Part shown: in pieces, positions 43,773 through 52,378 of the stretch
Numbering within the stretch: position 1 is the first letter of the stretch
Layout of the letters: every line of letters begins with the position of its first letter
From: Lachnospiraceae bacterium
Lineage (GTDB): Bacteria > Bacillota > Clostridia > Lachnospirales > Lachnospiraceae
Reading direction: 5' to 3'
Length of the DNA: 64,000 bases
Assembly (NCBI GenBank): GCA_022791755.1
Contig: JAAVZR010000014.1
Location: 62,001 to 126,000 of the forward strand
Translations under genes and position numbers: made by a program
The notes under the pieces: model-generated
Told to the model about the DNA's origin: nothing
The model's input: the letters and a program-made list of their open reading frames with translations, nothing else
Databases searched by the model: none

Positions 43773-46700
43773 TTACTGCCGGGGGACCTCTACCATAATA
43801 TATGCTTCGATGATATCGTCCTCCTGCACATCGTTAAAGTCTTCAAATACCAGACCGCATTCATAGCCCTTGGCCACTTCCTTCACATCGTCCTTGAAAC
43901 GCTTCAGGGAGGCCAGACCGCCCTCGAAGATCTGATCGCCGCCGCGGCTGATGCGCACCTTGCAGTCTCTCTGGAATTTGCCGTCCGTCACAAAGGACCC
44001 GGCGATGGTGCCTACGCCGGAAGCCTTAAACAGCTGGCGCACGATGGCATGACCGATGACCTTCTCCTCAAAGATCGGATCCAGCATTCCCTTCATGGCT
44101 GCCTCCACGTCCTCGATGGCCTGATAGATCACGCGATAAAGACGTAAATCCACGCCCTCTCTCTCCGCAATGGATTTGGCTGTGGCATCCGGACGCACGT
44201 TAAAGCCGATGATGATCGCATTGGAGGTGGCCGCCAGCGTCACATCCGACTCATTGACAGCGCCCACGCCGCCATGAACGATCTTGACCACCACTTCCTC
44301 GTTGGAGAGCTTCAGAAGACTCTGCTTCACAGCCTCCACCGATCCCTGTACGTCCGCCTTGACTATGATATTCAGTTCTTTTACATTGCCGGCCTTGATC
44401 TGGCTGAACAGGTCATCTAAGGACATCTTCTGTCTGGTCTCCTCCAGAAGCTTCTCTCTGCCCTCGGAGATAAAGGTCTCCGCAAAGCTCCTGGCTTCCT
44501 TCTCGCCGGCCGTGGCCACAAAGATCTCACCGGCGCCCGGAACGCTGTTTAAGCCCAGGATCTCCACCGGCATGGACGGCAGGGCCTCTTTCACACGGCG
44601 GCCCTTGTCATCCATCATGGCGCGCACCTTGCCGTAGCAGGAACCCACGGCGATGCTGTCGCCCACATGGAGCGTACCCTTTTGCACCAGAACGGTGGCC
44701 ACCGGGCCTTTGCCCTTATCAAGCTCTGCCTCGATCACCAGCCCTCTGGCCAGACGGTCCGGATTGGCTTTCAGCTCCTTCACCTCGGAAGCTAACAGAA
44801 TCATCTCCAAAAGCGTGTCGATGCCTTCCTTTGTATGGGCGGATACCGGTACAAATATGGTGCTCCCGCCCCAGTCCTCAGGAATCAGCTCATATTCCGT
44901 AAGCTCCTGTTTTACCTTCTCCACATTGGCGCCGGGCTTATCGATCTTATTGACAGCCACGATAATCTCCACACCGGCCGCCTTCGCATGGCTGATCGCC
45001 TCCACGGTCTGCGGCATCACGCCGTCATCGGCTGCCACCACCAGGATCGCGATATCCGTGGACTGGGCGCCTCGCATACGCATAGCCGTAAAGGCCTCAT
45101 GACCGGGCGTGTCTAAGAAGGTGATCGGTTCCCCGTTGCACTCCACCACATAGGCTCCGATATGCTGGGTGATCCCGCCTGCCTCCTTATCCGTCACATG
45201 GGTGGAGCGGATCGCATCCAGCAAAGAGGTCTTACCATGGTCTACATGCCCCATGACGCAGACCACCGGAGGACGCTTCATCATGGAAGCCTCATCGTCC
45301 TCGATGTCCTTAAGCAGCTCGCCCAGCACATCCACCTTCTCCTCGTGCTCGCAGAGGATCTCATATTCCATGGCAATCTCTTCTGCCATCTCAAAATCAA
45401 TTTCCTGATTGATCGTAACAATCTTACCGGCCAAAAACAGCTTCTTCACAATGGCGGAAGGCTGTAGCTTCATCTTATCCGCCAGTTCTTTGATCGTCAG
45501 GGTATCCGGCAGAATGATGGTCTTAATCTCCTCCTCAGGCGCGGCCTTAGCCGAACGGGCGCCCGGTCTCTGCCCCTTCTTTAAGAACATCTCCTCCGCT
45601 TCCTGCTTTTCATTGCGCTTGCGGTCCTGACGGGTATTGGTTTTGGGCTTCTGAGTCTGTTTGGCCGAAGGCTTACCCATGGGTAAGCTCTCCCCTGTCG
45701 CAGGCCGGGCCGGACGGGCGCCGTTTCTGTTGTCGCCTCTGACGCCTCCCTGCGGGCGGGCCTGACCGCCGTCACGGCCGTAGGGAGGTCTCTGACCGTC
45801 GCGGCCTGCCGGACGTCCGCCCGGTCCCTGGGGCCTCTGCTGACCGCCTGCCGGACGGCTCCCCTGACCCTGGGGACGCTGGCCGTCACGATAAGGGCGG
45901 TCTCCCTGGAAGCGCTGACCGTCATGAGGACGGTCTCCCTGAGGACGCTGGCTGTCGCGGTAAGGCCTCTCACCTGTCCTCTGGCCGTCGCGGTTCCCCT
46001 GGGGACGCTGGCCGTCGCGCATCGGACGGTCTCCCGTCCTCTGGCCATCGCGGCCTCCCTGGAAAGGACGCTGGCCATCCCGAGCCGGACGGTCTCCCTG
46101 GGAGCGCTGGCCGTCACGATAAGGGCGGTCTCCTGTCCTCTGACCGTCGCGGCCTCCTCTCTCGCCCTGAAAACGCTGCCCCTCCCTGGGCGGACGATCC
46201 CCCTGGGAGCGCTGGCCATCCCGGACGATCCTCTCTCCCTGAGGACGCTGACCATCACGAACCGGCGGACGGTCCCCCTGAGGGCGCTGCGTCTCTCCTC
46301 CGGCCGGCTTATCTCCCTGAGAGCGTACCTCCTGGGCCGCCGGACCCGGCTGCACGGTTTTTACGGGTGTCGTCTCTTTTTTCTCAGATGCAGGAGCCGT
46401 GACCGCGGACTGCCCTCTGGCAGGTGATGCCGCCGGTGCGGCTGCTCCCGGCCTCTGCTCCGTGGGATGAGAGGCCGGACTCGCCGGCTTTACTCCGCTC
46501 CCGGCCGGATGCACGACCTGAGCCGCCTGTTTCGCTCCCGATTCCACAGGACGGGGCGCGACAGCCGGTCTGGCTCCCTGCTCCATGGGACGAGACGCCG
46601 GACTCGCCGGTCTGGCTCCCTGTTCCGTAGGACGAGGGCCGGACGGCCTCGCCCCCTGACCGGCCGGTCTGGCTCCCTGACCGCCGGGACGGCCGCTCTG

Positions 46701-46913
46701 CGCGCTGTTCTGAGGACGAAAGACTGCGGTCAGACGCTTTTTGGGCGGAGGCGGAACCAGCTCCTTCTTCAGGCTCTCCACCTCTTTATCTGTCAGAACA
46801 TTCATGGCGCTGTTGGCCGAAATTCCCAGTTTTTTACATGCCTCCAGCACATCCTTGCTTGTTTTTTCTATCTCTTTGGCCAGTTCATGTACTCTTACTT
46901 TTGTTGTCGTCAT
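43773..46913 (-). CDS. infB: translation initiation factor IF-2 with long Arg/Gly/Gln repeat region
   Basis: GTPase that places initiator tRNA on the 30S subunit. The 1046 residues have an N-terminal IF2_N domain (about 1-52). A very long low-complexity region (about 70-420) is built of Ala/Pro/Arg units and then [11 protein letters not shown]-like repeats. A second IF2_N domain (about 470-520) precedes the G domain, with [23 protein letters not shown] and NKIDKPG. Domains II to IV end in VPRQ. The catalytic half is normal; the linker is much longer than the B. subtilis form. The start is 12 bases after GGAGG. Confidence 0.96.
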   Translation of the reverse strand: MTTTKVRVHELAKEIEKTSKDVLEACKKLGISANSAMNVLTDKEVESLKKELVPPPPKKRLTAVFRPQNSAQSGRPGGQGARPAGQGARPSGPRPTEQGARPASPASRPMEQGARPAVAPRPVESGAKQAAQVVHPAGSGVKPASPASHPTEQRPGAAAPAASPARGQSAVTAPASEKKETTPVKTVQPGPAAQEVRSQGDKPAGGETQRPQGDRPPVRDGQRPQGERIVRDGQRSQGDRPPREGQRFQGERGGRDGQRTGDRPYRDGQRSQGDRPARDGQRPFQGGRDGQRTGDRPMRDGQRPQGNRDGQRTGERPYRDSQRPQGDRPHDGQRFQGDRPYRDGQRPQGQGSRPAGGQQRPQGPGGRPAGRDGQRPPYGRDGGQARPQGGVRGDNRNGARPARPATGESLPMGKPSAKQTQKPKTNTRQDRKRNEKQEAEEMFLKKGQRPGARSAKAAPEEEIKTIILPDTLTIKELADKMKLQPSAIVKKLFLAGKIVTINQEIDFEMAEEIAMEYEILCEHEEKVDVLGELLKDIEDDEASMMKRPPVVCVMGHVDHGKTSLLDAIRSTHVTDKEAGGITQHIGAYVVECNGEPITFLDTPGHEAFTAMRMRGAQSTDIAILVVAADDGVMPQTVEAISHAKAAGVEIIVAVNKIDKPGANVEKVKQELTEYELIPEDWGGSTIFVPVSAHTKEGIDTLLEMILLASEVKELKANPDRLARGLVIEAELDKGKGPVATVLVQKGTLHVGDSIAVGSCYGKVRAMMDDKGRRVKEALPSMPVEILGLNSVPGAGEIFVATAGEKEARSFAETFISEGREKLLEETRQKMSLDDLFSQIKAGNVKELNIIVKADVQGSVEAVKQSLLKLSNEEVVVKIVHGGVGAVNESDVTLAATSNAIIIGFNVRPDATAKSIAEREGVDLRLYRVIYQAIEDVEAAMKGMLDPIFEEKVIGHAIVRQLFKASGVGTIAGSFVTDGKFQRDCKVRISRGGDQIFEGGLASLKRFKDDVKEVAKGYECGLVFEDFNDVQEDDIIEAYIMVEVPRQ

Positions 46914-46915
46914 AC

Positions 46916-47242
46916 TTACTCATTACCTCCGATTCCCTCACTGCACAGCTGCTTCTCTATCATCTTTACAAAACCTTCGTCTGTAACTGCCACGGACGCG
47001 CGAAATTCTTTTCCCATGGCATGCCCCAGCTCCCCTTTGGTCCCGTATATGACACAGGGCACCTCGTAGTAAGTACACATATTCGTAAACAGTTTTCTCG
47101 TATTCTCTGACGCGTCTTCCGCCACCAGAACCAGGCGGGCTTTTCCCGACTTTACCGCCTTCTCCGTGCAGAATTCGCCGCTCTCCGTTTTTCCCGCCCT
47201 GGTTGCCAGTCCCAGAGAGGAATAAATTTTATTCTGCTTCAA
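46916..47242 (-). CDS. ylxQ: L7Ae/L30e-family RNA-binding protein YlxQ
   Basis: Small K-turn-type RNA-binding protein of unknown role, always between ylxR and infB in Firmicutes. The 108 residues include [39 protein letters not shown] and [19 protein letters not shown]. The start is a TTG overlapping ylxR by 14 bases, with GGAG 13 bases upstream. The stop is followed two bases later by infB. Confidence 0.92.
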   Translation of the reverse strand: MKQNKIYSSLGLATRAGKTESGEFCTEKAVKSGKARLVLVAEDASENTRKLFTNMCTYYEVPCVIYGTKGELGHAMGKEFRASVAVTDEGFVKMIEKQLCSEGIGGNE

Positions 47243-47525
47243 GCCGGGCCAACTCCTTTCTCAGACTGTCATAGACATCGGGAGGGATTGCCGCCTGAAA
47301 GGAGCGCTCCAGTCCTTTTTGCCGGATCGCCTTCTCCAGACATGCGGCATCTTTACACAGATATGCTCCCCTGCCGTTTTTTCTGCCTGTGGCATCTAAC
47401 AGGAAAGCATCCTCCGGTGTTTTCAGCACCCGAATCAGCTCCTTCTTCCCTTTCATTTCCCCACAGCCGATACATTTGCGCATCGGTTCTCTTCTCTTTC
47501 CGCTCAACGTTTCATCACTTCCCAT
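47229..47525 (-). CDS. ylxR: YlxR family protein (RNase P modulator RnpM)
   Basis: The 98-residue nucleic-acid-binding protein has the signature MRKCIGCGEMKGKKELIRVL, DATGRKNGRGAYLC and a C-terminal RSFQAAIP. Members bind RNase P RNA and modulate it in B. subtilis. The start is uncertain. The first ATG lacks a ribosome-binding site, and starts at the internal TTG (residue 7) or at MRKCIG (residue 15) are possible. It sits between nusA and ylxQ. Confidence 0.92.
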   Translation of the reverse strand: MGSDETLSGKRREPMRKCIGCGEMKGKKELIRVLKTPEDAFLLDATGRKNGRGAYLCKDAACLEKAIRQKGLERSFQAAIPPDVYDSLRKELARLEAE

Positions 47526-47556
47526 CTGTCTGCCAGTCTTTTTATTTCACTGCCGG

Positions 47557-48738
47557 CTATTCCGGCTGATACGGATACTCCTGACCATATTCATCGGGAT
47601 ACTCCGAGTATTCCCCGGCGTATTCTCCGTCATAGATCTCTCCGTAATCGTCATATTCGCCCTCATAGGCCGCATCATAGCCGATCTCCTCCAGAAGACC
47701 GGACTCTCTGGCCTGGGTCTCGCTCTTGATATCAATCTTATAACCGGTCAGCCGGGCCGCCAGGCGGGCATTCTGTCCCTCCTTACCGATGGCCAGCGAC
47801 AGCTGATAGTCCGGCACAATCACCTGCGCCGTCTTCTCATCGTCATCTGCCACGACGCAGATCACCTTGGCCGGACTCAGCGCATTTTCAATCAAAATAG
47901 CCGAATTATCGCTCCAGGGAATGATATCGATTTTCTCCCCTTTCAGCTCATCCACAATCGTATTCACACGGCTGCCGTTGACACCCACGCAGGCTCCCAC
48001 CGGATCCACATCCGGATCATTGGACGCCACCGCCATCTTGGTCCGGCTTCCCGCCTCCCTGGCGATTCCTCTGATCTCCACCGTGCCGTCCCGCACCTCA
48101 GCCACCTCAGCCTCAAACAGCCGTTTTACCAGCTCCGGATGTGTGCGGCTCAGCAAAATCCTCGGTCCCTTCGTCGTATCCTTCACTTCCAGGATATATA
48201 CCTTGATCCGCTCGTTGGGACGGAAGCTCTCGTCCCGGATCTGTTCGTTTTCGCTGAGCATGGCATCGCATTTACCCAGATTCACGCTGATATTTTTGCC
48301 AAAATACCTCTGAACAACTCCCGTGACCACTTCCCTCTGCTTGCCGTCAAACTGATTAAAGAGCACCCGGCGCTCTTCCTCCCTGATTTTCTGAAGGATT
48401 ACGTTCTTGGCATTCTGGGTTGCAATCCGCCCGAACTCCTTGGATTTGATCTCTTTCCTGACCACATCGCCCACATGATACTGGCCGCTGAGAGTTCTGG
48501 CTTCCTCCAAAGCAATCTGAAGGGAAGGGTCTTCCACCTCCTCCACCACCTCCAGCTCTGCATACACTTCAAAATCGCCGGTCTCCCGGTCCACATGGGC
48601 CTTGATATTATCCGTTTTGCCAAAATGGGTCTTGCAGGCAGTCAGCAGTGAATTTTCGATGGCTTCCAACAGGACGTCCTTGCTGACATCCTTCTCCTTC
48701 TCCAGCTGATTCAATGCTTCCATCAGTTCGTTGTTCAT
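47557..48738 (-). CDS. nusA: transcription termination/antitermination factor NusA
   Basis: RNA polymerase-associated factor controlling pausing and termination. The start MNNELMEALNQLEKEKD is chosen because an ATG four codons earlier would touch the AGGAGG site. The 393 residues include the N-terminal polymerase-binding domain (1-125), S1 (HVGDVV- and GVVQRYFGKNISVNLG-type region) and two KH domains (VGACVGVNGSRVNTIVDEL, SLAIGKEGQNARLAA). An unusual C-terminal tail of about 40 residues is rich in Glu, Asp and Tyr. Confidence 0.96.
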   Translation of the reverse strand: MNNELMEALNQLEKEKDVSKDVLLEAIENSLLTACKTHFGKTDNIKAHVDRETGDFEVYAELEVVEEVEDPSLQIALEEARTLSGQYHVGDVVRKEIKSKEFGRIATQNAKNVILQKIREEERRVLFNQFDGKQREVVTGVVQRYFGKNISVNLGKCDAMLSENEQIRDESFRPNERIKVYILEVKDTTKGPRILLSRTHPELVKRLFEAEVAEVRDGTVEIRGIAREAGSRTKMAVASNDPDVDPVGACVGVNGSRVNTIVDELKGEKIDIIPWSDNSAILIENALSPAKVICVVADDDEKTAQVIVPDYQLSLAIGKEGQNARLAARLTGYKIDIKSETQARESGLLEEIGYDAAYEGEYDDYGEIYDGEYAGEYSEYPDEYGQEYPYQPE

Positions 48739-48843
48739 GACTTTCTTCATCCTCCTAAATGATAACAGACGGCAGCGGCCGGTTCACTTTACCGCAGCCT
48801 CCGTATAAGTGATCTGTGTATCTCTCTTATTCCCGGTATTCCC

Positions 48844-49308
48844 TCACCAGATAACAGCCTGACGGATCAGTGCGATCTCGTTTCTCTCAAACCTGCGTTC
48901 CGTGCCGTCCTCTTCCTCTATGGTAACATGGGCCTCATCATAAGCCTTCAATATACCGCTGAATTCCTTCTGTTTCTCGATGGGCCGGAATGTGCGTATC
49001 TCCACCAGCTCACCCATATTGCGGGCAAAATCCTTTTCCTTCTTAAGAGGACGCCCCAGTCCCGGAGAACTCACCTCCAGAATATAGCTCTCCTCAATAA
49101 AATCCGTTTCATCCAGCTTATCGCTGAGAGCACGGCTCACAATCTCGCAATCGTCCACCGTGATTCCCCCCTGCTTATCAATATAAGCCCGCAAATAGCG
49201 GTTCGTTCCCTCCTTCACAAACTCCACATCCACCACCTCGAAGCCCTCGGCATCGGTGATGGGCCGAAGCAGTTCCTCGGTGCGCTGCTCGTACTCTTCC
49301 CATTTCAT
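48844..49308 (-). CDS. rimP: ribosome maturation factor RimP
   Basis: Assists 30S subunit maturation. The 154 residues include GFEVVDVEFVKEGTNRYLRA, YIDKQGGITVDDCEIVSRAL, YILEVSSPGLGRPLKKEKDF and the C-terminal Sm-like domain. It is first of the rimP-nusA-ylxR-ylxQ-infB-rbfA-nrnA-truB-ribF run. AGGAGG lies 11 bases upstream of the start. The promoter and a hairpin-containing leader upstream suggest regulation of the whole run. Confidence 0.95.
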   Translation of the reverse strand: MKWEEYEQRTEELLRPITDAEGFEVVDVEFVKEGTNRYLRAYIDKQGGITVDDCEIVSRALSDKLDETDFIEESYILEVSSPGLGRPLKKEKDFARNMGELVEIRTFRPIEKQKEFSGILKAYDEAHVTIEEEDGTERRFERNEIALIRQAVIW

Positions 49309-49327
49309 AGGTTATCAAACCTCCTGT

Positions 49328-49375
49328 GTGACACTGTCACTACATGTAGAAAGAGTGGACCGCTCCGGCCCACTC
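49328..49375 (-). promoter_or_regulatory. rimP leader hairpins
   Basis: Two structures lie in the roughly 95-base leader. GAGTGG/CCACTC (49353-49375) is followed by TTTCTAC, like a short attenuator. GTGACA-G-TGTCAC (49328-49340) ends just before the rimP ribosome-binding site. Confidence 0.5.
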
Positions 49376-49408
49376 CTCTAGTATCATATTCATTTATTGT
49401 CTTAAAGC

Positions 49409-49437
49409 AGAATAACACAATTTCAGAAAAAATGCAA
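49409..49437 (-). promoter_or_regulatory. promoter of rimP-nusA-infB run
   Basis: -35 TTGCAT (49432-49437), 17-base spacer, -10 TATTCT (49409-49414) preceded by TGT (extended -10), minus strand. Confidence 0.7.
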
Positions 49438-49502
49438 GCACTTTTTTAACATTCTCAGCAATATACCATTTTTAGTCTCCCTGACGGCTTACTCCAAAGC
49501 AG

Positions 49503-50621
49503 TCAGCCCTTCTGGCCGTCCGTCACCGCGATATGTTCCTCAAAGCCCTTTGAATAGTGGATTTCATAGTCTTCGGTCACAAAGGCGGCATAGATCCCGT
49601 CGATGCTGTCGATCAGCTCCATCCCCTTTTCCAGCCCCAGCGCAAAACAGCTGGTGGACAGACCGTCCCCATCCACAGAGTTCTCCGAGATAATCGTCAC
49701 CGACAGAAGGCCGTTTTCACAGGGATAGCCCGTCTCTGTGTTCAGAATGTGATGATACAGCTTCCCATCCAGAGTAAAGTTCCTCTGATCGATCCCTGAA
49801 GTCACCACAGAGAAATCATCGATCCGAACAATGGCGATCAGGTCGTCCCGGGCCCCGAAGGGATACTGAAGTCCCACATTGAATGTGGAACCGTCCGGCT
49901 TCGTGCCGATACAAAGTACGTTGCCGCCCAGATTGATAATCGCACTGTTCACCCCCTGTTCCACCAGATACGCTTTCACCTGATCCGCCACATACCCTTT
50001 GGCAATGGCTCCCAGATCCACTCCCGATTCCGGATCTGACAGCGTCACTCTGTTTCCGTCGATGGAAAGCTTTGTATAGTCCACATGCTTTACCGCCTCC
50101 TCCAGCGCGCCTGCCTCAGGCAATGCCGGAGTCTCTGCCTTGAAATCCCACAGGCTGGTGACAGGCTCCACCGTAATGTCAAAAATACCGTCGGAGAGCT
50201 GGCTGTAATACAGCCCCTTTTCCATCAGCCGGAGGACATCCTCCTCCATCTCCACCGTACCTGTCTCATTCAGTTCATAGATCTCCGTCCCGGCCAGAGT
50301 ACGGCTCAGGCGGTTCTCATAGCTGGCAATGATATCAAAGCAATGATCCAGCACTTCCTCCTCCACATTATTAAACACCTTAATCTCAATAAAGGTATCC
50401 AGATAATCCAGGGAATAGCGGGAAACAGGGACGCTGGCATATTCCAGCGCAGGTACGGTTTCCTGTGCCCCGGAGGAAGACTCTTCCTTCTCGCTGCCGT
50501 TACAGCCAAACAGCAGTATTCCTGCCGTCAGACAGAAAAGCAGCACCAGGCAGACCAGCCTTACAGTCTCAAGGCCATATCCTGTATTTCTGTTTTCTTC
50601 CTCTTTATTTTTATTCATCAT
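49503..50621 (-). CDS. apbE: FAD:protein FMN transferase, lipoprotein
   Basis: Attaches FMN covalently to Thr/Ser of extracytosolic FMN-binding domains. The 372 residues have a membrane-spanning signal with lipobox ILLFGC (Cys40), so it acts outside. Family motifs are DLGAIAKGYVADQVKAYL, INLGGNVLCIGTKPDGS, HHILNTETGYPCENG and the Mg-binding VDGDGLSTSCFALG. At least seven candidate acceptor sites occur in the Rnf cluster 2-11 kb away. It has its own promoter. Confidence 0.95.
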   Translation of the reverse strand: MMNKNKEEENRNTGYGLETVRLVCLVLLFCLTAGILLFGCNGSEKEESSSGAQETVPALEYASVPVSRYSLDYLDTFIEIKVFNNVEEEVLDHCFDIIASYENRLSRTLAGTEIYELNETGTVEMEEDVLRLMEKGLYYSQLSDGIFDITVEPVTSLWDFKAETPALPEAGALEEAVKHVDYTKLSIDGNRVTLSDPESGVDLGAIAKGYVADQVKAYLVEQGVNSAIINLGGNVLCIGTKPDGSTFNVGLQYPFGARDDLIAIVRIDDFSVVTSGIDQRNFTLDGKLYHHILNTETGYPCENGLLSVTIISENSVDGDGLSTSCFALGLEKGMELIDSIDGIYAAFVTEDYEIHYSKGFEEHIAVTDGQKG

Positions 50622-50672
50622 ATTTTCTCCCTTTCTTCTTCCTTGCCTGTCCGGCGCCGGAATTTTTATTCC

Positions 50673-50701
50673 ATTTTGATGGATTTCATGAGAGATGTCA
50701 A
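50673..50701 (-). promoter_or_regulatory. candidate promoter of apbE
   Basis: -35 TTGACA (50696-50701), 17-base spacer, -10 CAAAAT (50673-50678), minus strand. The -10 is imperfect. Confidence 0.5.
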
Positions 50702-50778
50702 GTGAAATAAAAATATAGTATCAATCACAGTCAAAAAAGTCCGGTCAAAAAGTTCGCATAAAAAATTCAAATTTCCTG

Positions 50779-50807
50779 TTGACAGATCTTTTTTCTCGTG
50801 ATATAGT
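50779..50807 (+). promoter_or_regulatory. promoter of first tRNA pair
   Basis: -35 TTGACA (50779-50784), 17-base spacer, -10 TATAGT (50802-50807). The tRNA starts 11 bases later. Confidence 0.85.
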
Positions 50808-50818
50808 AACTAAGGCAT

Positions 50819-50892
50819 CGAGGCGTGGCTCAGTTTGGTAGAGCGCCGTGTTCGGGACGCGGAGGCCGCAAGTTCGAATCTTGTCGCCTCGA
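50819..50892 (+). tRNA. tRNA-Pro (anticodon CGG), copy 1
   Basis: A 74-base cloverleaf with acceptor CGAGGCG/CGCCTCG, D stem GCTC/GAGC, and anticodon stem CCGTG/CGCGG. The loop TTCGGGA gives anticodon CGG, which reads CCG. The T loop is TTCGAAT. CCA is not encoded. It is identical to copy 2. Confidence 0.96.
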
Positions 50893-50918
50893 CTTTATTT
50901 TTACTTTTATATATTTAT

Positions 50919-50990
50919 GGCTCGTTGGTCAAGGGGTTAAGACGTCGCCCTCTCACGGCGAAAACATGGGTTCGATTCCCGTACGAGCTG
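50919..50990 (+). tRNA. tRNA-Glu (anticodon CTC), copy 1
   Basis: A 72-base cloverleaf with acceptor GGCTCGT/ACGAGCT, closing with a G-U pair. The anticodon stem TCGCC/GGCGA has loop CTCTCAC, giving anticodon CTC, which reads GAG. The T loop is TTCGATT. CCA is not encoded. It is cotranscribed with the tRNA-Pro 26 bases upstream. Confidence 0.95.
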
Positions 50991-50995
50991 CGAAG

Positions 50996-51020
50996 AAGAA
51001 GGATAAGTCCTTCTTTTTTT
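50996..51020 (+). terminator. terminator of first tRNA pair
   Basis: AAGAAGGA-TAAG-TCCTTCTT hairpin followed by TTTTT. Confidence 0.9.
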
Positions 51021-51081
51021 ATTTTCAAAATTCAATTATTGGGGCAGGATGTTTGCAGGGGTGGAGGGAGGGGAGAGGGAC

Positions 51082-51227
51082 GCCCGGTTCCTGGGGGATT
51101 CCCGGCCGGACGCGCTCTCGCTCCGTGCAGGAGGCAGCGGCTCTAAGTTCGCGCTTCGCTGCCGCTCGCGCTCACTAAGCGCCGGCGTCCTGCAAGGGTC
51201 CGGCCGGGAATCCCCCAGGAACCGGGC
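51082..51227 (+). repeat. long hairpin repeat, copy C
   Basis: Perfect 30-bp arms (51082-51111 and 51198-51227) flank an 86-base core. The core contains GCTCTCGCTCCG, TAAGTTCGCGCTTCGCTGCC and GCTCACTAAG. The arms differ from copies A, B and D. A shorter outer match TTGCAGGG occurs about 30 bases outside each arm. Confidence 0.92.
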
Positions 51228-51551
51228 TGTTTCTTCGCCTGCCCCCCTCGTACCCTGCAAGGGGCAACCTGCTGTGGGCCGACGAGTTTTTGTTTGATGC
51301 TTTCGGGTGCTTTTTTGCAGTTTTCGTGGAATTCGATGAGATGATTTAAGGTACCTGACACGGTGGATATGCGAATACGCCGGTCAGGATGATTTCTGTA
51401 GATTTCTATGACACGAGAAGAATGGTTGGGGGCTCTGGTATATATTACGAATGAAAGCAGGGATCCCGTCAGTCGTTATGAAGCCGGACGGCGACGACGG
51501 GAGTCGGGAGTCGGCAGTTTGCCGTTTAGAGTGGAGACGCGGAAGCTCACA

Positions 51552-51699
51552 GCCGGGAGGCATAGGGATACCCTGTCCGGGCCTTTGCAGGACGCCGGTT
51601 CTTAGTGAGCGGGAGCGGCAGCGAAGCGCGAACTTAGAACCGCTGCCTCCTGCACAGAGCGGGAGCGCGCCCGGACAGGGTATCCCTATGCCTCCTGGC
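51552..51699 (-). repeat. long hairpin repeat, copy D
   Basis: 30-bp arms (51552-51581 and 51670-51699) with one mismatch surround an 88-base core. The core is homologous to the other copies in reverse orientation. The arm sequence contains GGGATACCC, different from the other copies. Confidence 0.92.
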
Positions 51700-51761
51700 G
51701 TCCCTTTCGTCCTTTCACCCCTACAGCCTGCAAAAACAAACCGAAAAATACAATTTTCCTG

Positions 51762-51790
51762 TTGACAAGCTCCTCTTCCTGTGATATCCT
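51762..51790 (+). promoter_or_regulatory. promoter of second tRNA pair
   Basis: -35 TTGACA (51762-51767), 17-base spacer, -10 TATCCT (51785-51790), same layout as the first pair. Confidence 0.78.
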
Positions 51791-51800
51791 AATATGGTAT

Positions 51801-51874
51801 CGAGGCGTGGCTCAGTTTGGTAGAGCGCCGTGTTCGGGACGCGGAGGCCGCAAGTTCGAATCTTGTCGCCTCGA
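51801..51874 (+). tRNA. tRNA-Pro (anticodon CGG), copy 2
   Basis: Base-for-base the same 74-base tRNA as copy 1, 982 bases downstream. The flanks have diverged although the tRNA is unchanged. Confidence 0.96.
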
Positions 51875-51901
51875 CTTTATTCTCGCTTTTACATATATTA
51901 T

Positions 51902-51973
51902 GGCTCGTTGGTCAAGGGGTTAAGACGTCGCCCTCTCACGGCGAAAACATGGGTTCGATTCCCGTACGAGCTG
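51902..51973 (+). tRNA. tRNA-Glu (anticodon CTC), copy 2
   Basis: Identical to copy 1, again following the tRNA-Pro at a similar distance (27 bases) with a diverged spacer. Confidence 0.95.
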
Positions 51974-51980
51974 CGAAAAG

Positions 51981-52006
51981 AAAGAAGGGATATCCCTTCT
52001 TTTTTT
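51981..52006. terminator. bidirectional terminator
   Basis: AAAGAAGGGA-TA-TCCCTTCTTT hairpin followed by T's on the plus strand. On the minus strand TTTCTTTTC follows. It can end both the tRNA pair and the convergent acylphosphatase gene. Confidence 0.85.
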
Positions 52007-52025
52007 ACATCCTTTTCCGGCGCCT

Positions 52026-52310
52026 CTACCAGGTCACCCGAAATCCTCGCTCGTTTTTTTCCGGCTTCATTTCGCTCGCCTCATATCGGTCTATGACGAT
52101 CCACCGGCTGTCCTGAAGTTTTGCCAGCAGCCGGCCGATATCGCTCTCCCGTCCCTGGACTTCCATCTCCACATAATCGTCCACATTACGCACCCAGCCG
52201 GTCAGCTCCAGAGGCTCCGCCATCTGTGCTGCCCGGAAACGAAATCCCACTCCCTGTACCTGCCCGTAAAAACAGATATGCTGACGGACCGTCCTTTCTT
52301 TCTCACTCAT
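52026..52310 (-). CDS. acylphosphatase
   Basis: Small cytosolic enzyme that hydrolyses acyl phosphates. The 94 residues show the phosphate loop YGQVQGVGFRFRAAQMA with the catalytic Arg, and GWVRNVDDYVEMEVQG with the catalytic Asn. GGGAG precedes the start. It lies 68 bases after the Gx transporter gene and may be the last gene of the Rnf transcript. A functional link is not evident. Confidence 0.94.
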   Translation of the reverse strand: MSEKERTVRQHICFYGQVQGVGFRFRAAQMAEPLELTGWVRNVDDYVEMEVQGRESDIGRLLAKLQDSRWIVIDRYEASEMKPEKNERGFRVTW

Positions 52311-52378
52311 ATGCGCTTGTTCTCCCTTTTTCGTCCTGTCTCATGCCTAACAGCAGGCCTGACACCTTCAGCTTTTTC

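Larger units (their letters stand above)
51021..51761. other. gene-free spacer between tRNA pairs with two hairpin repeats
   Basis: About 740 bases without a credible gene. They hold hairpin repeat copies C (51082-51227) and D (51552-51699) in opposite orientation, 324 bases apart. I see no structure in the interval 51256-51540. Short open frames across the repeats encode Arg/Ser-rich sequence and are by-products of the repeat. Confidence 0.8.

Noticed and set aside
45600-46720. CRISPR-like repeats
   Set aside because: The repeats are in frame inside infB and encode a low-complexity linker; there are no unique equal-length spacers.
50835-51146. Open frames across the tRNAs and hairpin repeats giving Arg/Ser-rich peptides
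   Set aside because: They read through tRNA genes and palindromic DNA, have no ribosome-binding site, and recur only because the repeat does.
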